27,092 nt of DNA from Penium margaritaceum (lineage: Eukaryota > Streptophyta > Zygnematophyceae > Desmidiales > Peniaceae), in assembly GCA_023375785.1 (NCBI GenBank), contig SZWC01000099.1, forward strand, positions 89,593 through 116,684. Reading direction: 5' to 3'. The notes beneath the pieces are model-generated. The model was given only the letters and a program-made list of their open reading frames with translations, ran no database searches and was not told the DNA's origin. The position numbers and the translations under genes were made by a program. This document shows positions 20,834 through 27,092 of this stretch, in pieces. Each line of letters starts with the position of its first letter. The stretch's first letter is position 1.

Positions 20834-23489
20834 CCTTGACGATGTTGGCATGTGCCAATGAACATGACCACAAAGTTTACCAAGTACCTTAAACGGCAAT
20901 GAATCATAACACGAGTCAGCCACGGTCAGATTGTCCAGTCACAGTGCAGATGTACTGAGTATGGCCTTGCAGATATAAACAAGGTACAATACGGGTGGCT
21001 CGTTGTGGCTATTGTGTGCAATGCCTTGACAAAGTTGGCATGTGCCACTGGCCATGACCACAAATGTATCCAAGTGACTTCTACTTCTATTGATCATAAC
21101 ACGAGTCAGCCACGGTCAAAGTGTCCAATCACAGTGGAGATGTACTAGGCATGATCTTGCAGGTACAAACAAGGTAGAATACTGGTGGCTCGGTGTCGCT
21201 ATTGTGCGCAATGCCTAGACAAAGGTGGCATGTGCCACTGACCATGACCACAACGTTTACCAAGTGACTTTAACTTCTACGAATCGTAACACGAGTCAGC
21301 CATAGTCAGAGTGTCCAATCACAGTACACATATAATAGGCATGACCTTGCAAGTATAAAAAAGGTAAAAAACCGGTGGGTTGGGATGGCTATTGTGCGCA
21401 ATGCCTTGACAAAGTTGGCATGTGCCACTGACAACGACCACAAGTTTACCAAGTACCTTAAACGGCTATGAATCATAACACGAGTCAGCCACAGTCAGAG
21501 TGTCTAGTCGCAGTGCAGATTTACTGGGCATGACCTTGCATGTATAAACAAGGTAGAATACTGGTGGCTCGGTTTGGCTATTGTGTGCAATGCCTTGACA
21601 AAATTGGCATGTGCCACTGACCATGACCAGAAATGTATCCAAGTGACTTCTTCTTCTATTGATCATAACACGAAAAGCCACGGTTAGAGTGTCCAACCAT
21701 AGTGCAGATGTACTAGGCATGATCTTGCACGTGCAAACAAGGTAGAATACCGGTGGCTTGGTGTGGCTATTGTGCGCTATGCCGAGACAAAGTTGGCATG
21801 TGCCACTGACCATGACTACAAATGTATCCGAGTGACTTTTACTTCTATTGATCATAACACAAGTCAGCAATGGTCAGAGTGTCCAAGCACAGTGCAGATG
21901 TACTAGGCATGATCTTTAGGTTCAAACAAGGTAGAGTATTGGTGGCTCGGTGTGGCTATTGTGCGCAATGCCTTGACAAAGTTGGCATGTGCCACTTACC
22001 ATGACCACAAAGTTTACCAAGTACCTTAAACGGCTATGAATCACAACACGATTCAGCCACAGTCAGGATGTCCAATCACAATGCAGATATAATGGGCATC
22101 ACCTTGCAAGTACAAACAAGGTATAATACTGGTGGCTCGGTGTGGCTATTGTGCGCAATTCCTTGACAAAGTGGGCATGTGCCAATGACCATGACCACAA
22201 ATGTATCCAAGTGACTTTTACTTTTATTGGTCATAACACGAGTCAGCCACGGTCAGAGTATCCAATCACAGTGCAGATGTACTATTCATGAACTTGCAGG
22301 TGCAAACAAGGTAGAACACTGGTAGTTCGGTGTGGCTATTGTGTGCAACGCCTTGACAAAGTTGGCATGTGCCACTGACCATGACCATAAACTTTACCAG
22401 GTGACATTAACTTCTACGAATCGTAACACGAGTCAGCCACGCTCAGAGTGCCCAATCACAGTGCACATCTAATACGCATGACCTTACAGGTATAAACAAG
22501 GTAAAAAACCAGTGGCTTGGAACGGCTATTGTGCGCAATGCCTTGACAAAGTTTGCATGTGCCACTGACCATGACCATAAAGTTTACCAAGTACCTTAAA
22601 CGGCTATGAATAAAAACACGATTCAGCCACGGTCAGAGTGTCCAATCACAGTGCAAATGTTCTAGGCATGATCTTGCAGGTGCAAACAAGGTAGAATACA
22701 GGTGGCTTGGTGTGGCTATTGTGCGTAATACCTTGACAAAGTTGGCATGTGCCACTGACCATGACCACAATGTTTTCCAAGTGACTTTAACTTGTACGAA
22801 TCGTAACACGAGTCACCCACAGTCAGAGTGCCCAATCACAGTTCAGATGTACTATGCATGACCTTGCAGGTATAAACAAGGCAAAAAACGGGTGGCTTGG
22901 CACGGCTACTGTGCGCAATACCTTGGCAAAGTTGGCATGTGCCACTGACCATGACCACAAAGTCTACCAAGTACCCTACAAGGCTATGAATCTTAACACG
23001 AGTCAGCCACAGTCAGAGTGTCCAATCACAGTACAGATATACTAGGCATGACCTTGCAGGCACAAACAAGGTAGAATACTGGTAACGGTGTAACTATTGT
23101 GCGCAATGCCTTGACAAAGTTGGCATGTGCCACTGATTATGACCACAAATGTATCCAAGTGACTTTTACTTCTATTGATCAGAACACGAGTCAGCCACGG
23201 TCAGAGTCTCCAATCACAGTGCAGATGTACTAGGCATGATCTTGCAGGTGCAAACAAGGTAGAATACTGGTGGCTCGGTATGGCTATTGTGTGCACTGCC
23301 TTGACAAAGTTGGCATGTGCCGCTGAACATGACCACAAAGTTTACCACGGGACTTTAACTTCTACGAATCGTAACACGAGTCAGCCACGGTCAGAGTGCC
23401 CAATCACAGTACACATCTAATATGCATGACATTACAGGTATAAACAAGGTAAAAAAACCGGTGGCTTAGCACGGCTGTTGTGCGCACTG
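20834..23489 (+). repeat. Second higher-order block family, copy 2 (monomers 92-105)
   Basis: Types 1 2 3 1 2 2 1 2 3 1 3 1 2 3. It has ACGAAAAGCCACGG at 21670, GCCGAGACAAAG at 21781, GATATAATGGGCATCACC at 22086 and a GGTAACGGTGT variant near 23082. GCGAAGAC-type markers here and at 14360 are 7,421 bp apart. Removing the retroelement and its target duplication leaves about 3,797 bp, very close to 20 monomers. Its first part matches monomers 109-116 at an offset of 3,220 bp. Confidence 0.82.
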
Positions 23490-23605
23490 CCTTGAGAAAG
23501 TTGGCACGTGCCACTGACCATGACCACAAAGTTTACCAAGTACCCTAAACGGCTATGAATCATAACATGAGTGAGCCACGGTCAGAGTGTCCAATCACAG
23601 TGCAA

Positions 23606-23973
23606 ATGTACTAGGCATGATCTTGCAGGTTCAAACAAGGTAGAATACTCGTGGCTCGGTGTGGCTATTGTGCGCAATGGCTTGAAAAAGTTGGCATGTG
23701 CCACTGACCATGACCACAAAGTTTACCAAGTGACTTTAACTTCTACGAATCGTAACACGAGTCAGCCACAGTCAGAGTGCCCAATCACNATGTACTAGGC
23801 ATGATCTTGCAGGTTCAAACAAGGTAGAATACTCGTGGCTCGGTGTGGCTATTGTGCGCAATGCCTTGACAAAGTTGGCATGTGCCACTGACCATGACCA
23901 CAAAGTTTACCAAGTGACTTTAACTTCTACGAATCGTAACACGAGTCAGCCACAGTCAGAGTGCCCAATAACA
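23606..23973 (+). repeat. Near-exact one-monomer duplication spanning the single N (monomers 107/108)
   Basis: The stretch from 23606 is repeated from 23790 at an offset of 184 rather than 190. At the join, CCAATCAC is followed by N (23789) and then ATGTACTAGG; the usual sequence has 7 bases in place of that N, which accounts for the 6-bp shortfall. The two copies differ at only a few sites near the anchor (AATGGCTTGAAAAAG against AATGCCTTGACAAAG). This looks like a closed gap or join in the assembly. Confidence 0.8.
23789..23789. other. Ambiguous base (N)
   Basis: This is the only N I noticed. It replaces seven expected satellite bases and sits at the join of two near-identical monomers, so it probably marks an assembly join. 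Confidence 0.9.
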
Positions 23974-24053
23974 GTTCAGATGTACTGGGCATGACCTTAG
24001 GGGTATAAACAAGGTAAAAAGCTGGTGGCTTGGCACGGCTATTGTGCGCAATA

Positions 24054-26897
24054 CCTTGACAAAGTTGGCATGTGCCACTGACCATGACCACAAAGTTTAC
24101 CAAGTACCTTAGACGGCTATGAATCATAACACGAGTCAGCCACGGTCAGATTGTCCAGTCACAGTACAGATATACCGAGCATGGCCTTGCAGGTATAAAC
24201 AAGGTAGAATACGGGTGGCTCAGTGTGGCTATTGTGTGCAATGCATTGAAAAAGTTGGCATGTGCCACTGACCATGACCACAAATGTATCCAAGTGACTT
24301 TTACTTCTATTGATCATAACACGAGTCAGCCGTGGTCAGAGCGTCCAATCACAGTGCAGATGTACTAGGCATGATCGTATAGGTACAAACAAGATAGAAT
24401 ACTGGTGGCTCGATGTGGCTATTGTGCACAATGCCTAGACAAAGTTGGCATGTGCCACTGACCATAGCCAGTACGTTTACCAAGTGACTTTAACTTCTAC
24501 GAATCGTAGCACGAGTCAGCCATGGTCAGAGTGTCCAATCACAGTACACATATAATATGCATGACCTTACAGGTATAAACAAGGTGAAAACTGGTGGTTT
24601 GGCACGGCTATTGTGTGCAATGCCTTGACAAAGTTGGCATGAGCCACTTTCCATTACCACAAGTTTTCCGAGTACCTTAAACAGCTTTGAATCATAACAC
24701 GAGTCAGCCACTGTCAGAGTGTCCAATCACAGTGCAGATATACTGGGCATGACCTTGAAGGTATAAACAAGGTAGAATACATGTGGCTCGGTTTGGCTAT
24801 TGTGTGCAGTGCCTTCACAAAGTTGGCATGTGCCACTGACCATGACCACAAATGTATCCAAGTGACTTTTACTTCTATTGATCATAACAAAAAAATTCCA
24901 CGGTTAGAGTGTCCAATCACAGTGCAGATGTACTAGACATGATCTTGCAGGTGAAAACAAGGTATAATACTGGTAGCTCATTGTGGCTTTTGTGCGCAAT
25001 GCGAAGACAAAGTTGGCATGTGCCACTGACTATGACCACAAATGTATCCGAGTGACTTTTACTTCTATTGATCATAACACGAGTCAGCCATGGTCAGAGT
25101 GTCCAATCACAGTGCAGATGTACTAGGCATGATCTTGCACGTTCAAGTAAGGTAGAATATTGGTGGCTCGGTGTGGCTATTGTGCGCAATGCCTTGACAA
25201 AGTTGGCATGTGCTACTGACCATGACCAGAAAGTTTACCAAGTACCTTAAACGGCTATGAATCATAACACAACTAAGCCACGGTCAGAGTGTCCAATCAC
25301 AGTGCAGATATACTAGGCATGATCTTGCAGGTACATACAAGGTAGAATAATGGTGGCTCGGTGTGGCTATTGTGCGCAATGCCTTGACAAAGTCGGCACG
25401 TGCCACTGACCATGACCACAAATGTATCCAAGTGACTTTTACTTCTATTGACCATAACACGAGTCAGCCATGGTCAGAGTCTCCAATCACAGTGCAGACG
25501 TACTAGGCATGATATTGCAGGTGCAAACAAGGTAGAATAATGGTGGCTCGGTGTGGCTCTTGTGAGCAATTCCTTGACAAAGTTGGCATGTGCCACTGAC
25601 CATGACCACAAAGTTGACCACATGACTTTAACTTCTACGAATCGTAACACGAGTCAGCCACGGTCAGACTGCCCAATCACAGTGCAGATGAACTATGCAT
25701 GATCTTCCAGGTGAAAACAAGGTAGAATACAGGTGGCTCGGTGTGGCTGTTGTGCGTAATGCCTTGACAAAGTTGGCATGTGCAACTGACCATGACCACA
25801 TAGTTTACCAAGTGACTTTAACTTCTACGAATTGTAACACGAGTCAGCCACGGTCAGTGTGCCCAATGACATTGCACATCTAATATGCATGACCTTGCAG
25901 GTATAAACAAGGTAAAAACCCGGTGGCTTGGCACGGCTCTTGTATGGAATGCCTTGACAAAGTTGGCATGTGACACTGATAATGACCACAAAGTTTAACA
26001 AGTACCATAAACGGCTATGAATCATAACACGAGTCAGCCACGGTCAGAGTGTCCAATCACAGTGGCAATATACTGGGTATGACCTTGCAGGTATAACCAA
26101 GGTACAATACTGGTGGCTCGGTGTGGCTATTGTGCGCAATGTATTGACAAAGTTGGCATGTGCCACTGACCATGCCCACAAATGTATCCAAGTGACATTT
26201 ACTTCTACTGATCATAACACGAGTTAGCCACGGTGAGAGTGTCCAAACACAGTGCAGATATAATAGGCCAGGTCTTGCAGGTGCAAACAAGGTAGAATAC
26301 TGGTGGCTCGGTGTGGCTATTGTGCGTAATGCCTTGACAAAGTTGGCATGTGCCACTGACCATGACCACAATGTTTACCAAGTGACTTTAACTTATTCGA
26401 ATCGTAACACGAGTCACCCACAGTCAGAGTGCCCAATCACAGTTCAGATGTACTAGGCATGACCTTCCATGTATAAACAAGGTCAAAAACCGGTGGCTTG
26501 GCACGGCTACTGTGCGCAATGCCTTTACAAAGGTGGCATGTGCCACTGACCATGACCACAAAGTCTACCAAGTACCTTAAACGGCTATGCATCTTAATAC
26601 TGCCACGGTCAGAGTGTCCAATCACAGTGCAGATAAACTGGACATGACCTTGCAGGTACAAACAAGGTAAAATACTTGTAACGGTGTGACTATTGTGCGC
26701 AATGCCTTGACAAAGTTGGCATGTGCCATTGACCATGACCACAAGTGTATCTAAGTGACTTTTACTTCTTTTGATCATAACACAAGTCAGCCATGGCCAG
26801 AGTGTCCAATCACAGTGCAGATGTACTAGGCATGATCTTACAGGTGTAAACAAGGTAGAATACTAGTGGCTCGGTGTGGCTATTGTGCGCAATGCCT
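24054..26897 (+). repeat. Second higher-order block family, copy 3 (monomers 109-123)
   Basis: Types 1 2 3 1 2 2 1 2 3 3 1 2 3 1 2. GTCCAGTCACAGT near 24154 and GCGAAGACAAAG at 25001 both sit 3,220 bp after their counterparts in copy 2. GGTAACGGTGT reappears in form as TTGTAACGGTGT near 26676, now about 3,595 bp after its counterpart, so roughly two monomers were gained in between. Monomer 122 also shares CTACTGTGCGC, AAAGTCTACC and ATCTTAA with monomer 103. Confidence 0.8.
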
Positions 26898-26952
26898 CAA
26901 CAAAGTTGGCATGTGCCACTAACCATGACCACGTAGTTTACCAAGTGACTTT

Positions 26953-27092
26953 TGTCAGAAATAAAGCCTTGACAAGAGAAGAAAATATATCGGTCTCAAT
27001 AACGGTTCCAGTCCCATGACTGAACCACCTTGCCCAACGGCTCTCCGGTCGCTCGACCGTTCAGACCCTTTGGATAAGTCATCCCCTAATAA
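26953..27092 (+). mobile_element. Start of a second, related LTR (partial at window edge)
   Basis: Satellite sequence stops in GTGACTTT and is followed by TGTCAGAAATAAAGCC, which resembles the TGTCAGAAAAATGACC start of the LTR at 19280. Further points of likeness are GACAAG, CTGAACCACC, the ACGGCT/CCGGTC region and CCCCTAATAA, at LTR position about 131 here and about 139 in the first element. The two are clearly related but diverged. The element has the same orientation and runs off the window. If it is a full insertion, its 5-bp target duplication should be ACTTT (26948-26952). Confidence 0.75.

Larger units (their letters stand above)
19892..26952 (+). repeat. 190-bp satellite array, right part (monomers 87-124)
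   Basis: Same satellite, orientation and phase as the left part: the first full anchor after the retroelement is near 20074, one monomer after the interrupted one. Types by monomer: 87-90: 3 1 2 1; 91-105: 3 1 2 3 1 2 2 1 2 3 1 3 1 2 3; 106-124: 1 3 3 1 2 3 1 2 2 1 2 3 3 1 2 3 1 2 3. Monomer 87 is the one split by the retroelement. Monomer 124 is cut by the next LTR within its GTGACTTT stretch. The T1-T2-T3 trimer order is clearer here than in the left part. No gene, RNA gene or other element is visible between 19892 and 26952. Confidence 0.97.

Noticed and set aside
133..26853. Many short open frames of 60-158 codons in the satellite, with similar peptides (for example NALTKLACATDHDHK) and antisense equivalents
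   Set aside because: They repeat because the DNA repeats. A 190-bp monomer is 1 mod 3, so the frame rotates every monomer and no frame extends far. Both strands give equally good peptides and copies carry stops and indels freely.
1..26952. TTGACA in each monomer as a bacterial -35 promoter box
   Set aside because: It is part of the satellite consensus. No matching -10 box or gene follows, and the window is not bacterial.
1..26952. CENP-B box in the satellite
   Set aside because: I looked for TTCG-N4-A-N2-CGGG and saw no match in the consensus of any monomer type. The TGGCA dyad is a different motif.

Overview
This window is nuclear heterochromatin from a eukaryote, most probably a flowering plant. 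It holds no recognisable host gene. About 23.3 kb is one tandem satellite with a ~190-bp monomer: I count about 123 complete monomers plus cut ends, all head-to-tail in one orientation. The rest is one LTR retrotransposon inserted in the array (16273-19891) and the start of a second, related LTR at the right edge (26953-27092). The plant assignment rests on the Copia-type primer binding site (initiator Met tRNA), the LTR structure and the satellite's size and style. I cannot name the species. A centromeric, pericentromeric, subtelomeric or knob-like location all remain possible.

Layout: 1-16272 satellite (monomers 1-86 and the left edge of 87); 16273-19891 a 3,619-bp element with two 612-bp LTRs, a 2,395-bp internal region and a 5-bp target duplication (one mismatch); 19892-26952 satellite (rest of monomer 87 to a truncated monomer 124); 26953-27092 the first 140 bp of another LTR.

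The satellite is not a simple homogeneous array. One half of the monomer is nearly invariant and holds two short dyads. The other half exists in three sequence types, here called T1, T2 and T3, mostly in the order T1-T2-T3 (about 570 bp). On top of this lie longer multi-monomer blocks that recur with private variants, for example monomers 2-16 and 27-39. Differences between blocks are whole-monomer gains and losses, as expected from unequal exchange. Three places show exact single-monomer duplications, and a fourth near-identical one contains the only ambiguous base (N, 23789). All short open frames in the satellite are chance frames: 190 is not a multiple of 3, so the frame rotates from one monomer to the next.

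The retroelement has TG...CA ends, a TATA box, a Met-tRNA-type primer site and a weak polypurine tract, but I recognise no protease, integrase, reverse transcriptase or RNase H. I read it as a non-autonomous Copia-type element whose internal region has been replaced by pyrimidine-rich, internally repeated sequence with faint gag-like zinc-knuckle traces. Its LTRs differ at about 66 of 612 positions with no indel (counted by hand), so the insertion is not recent. No novel enzyme system is visible; the interest lies in the repeat architecture.
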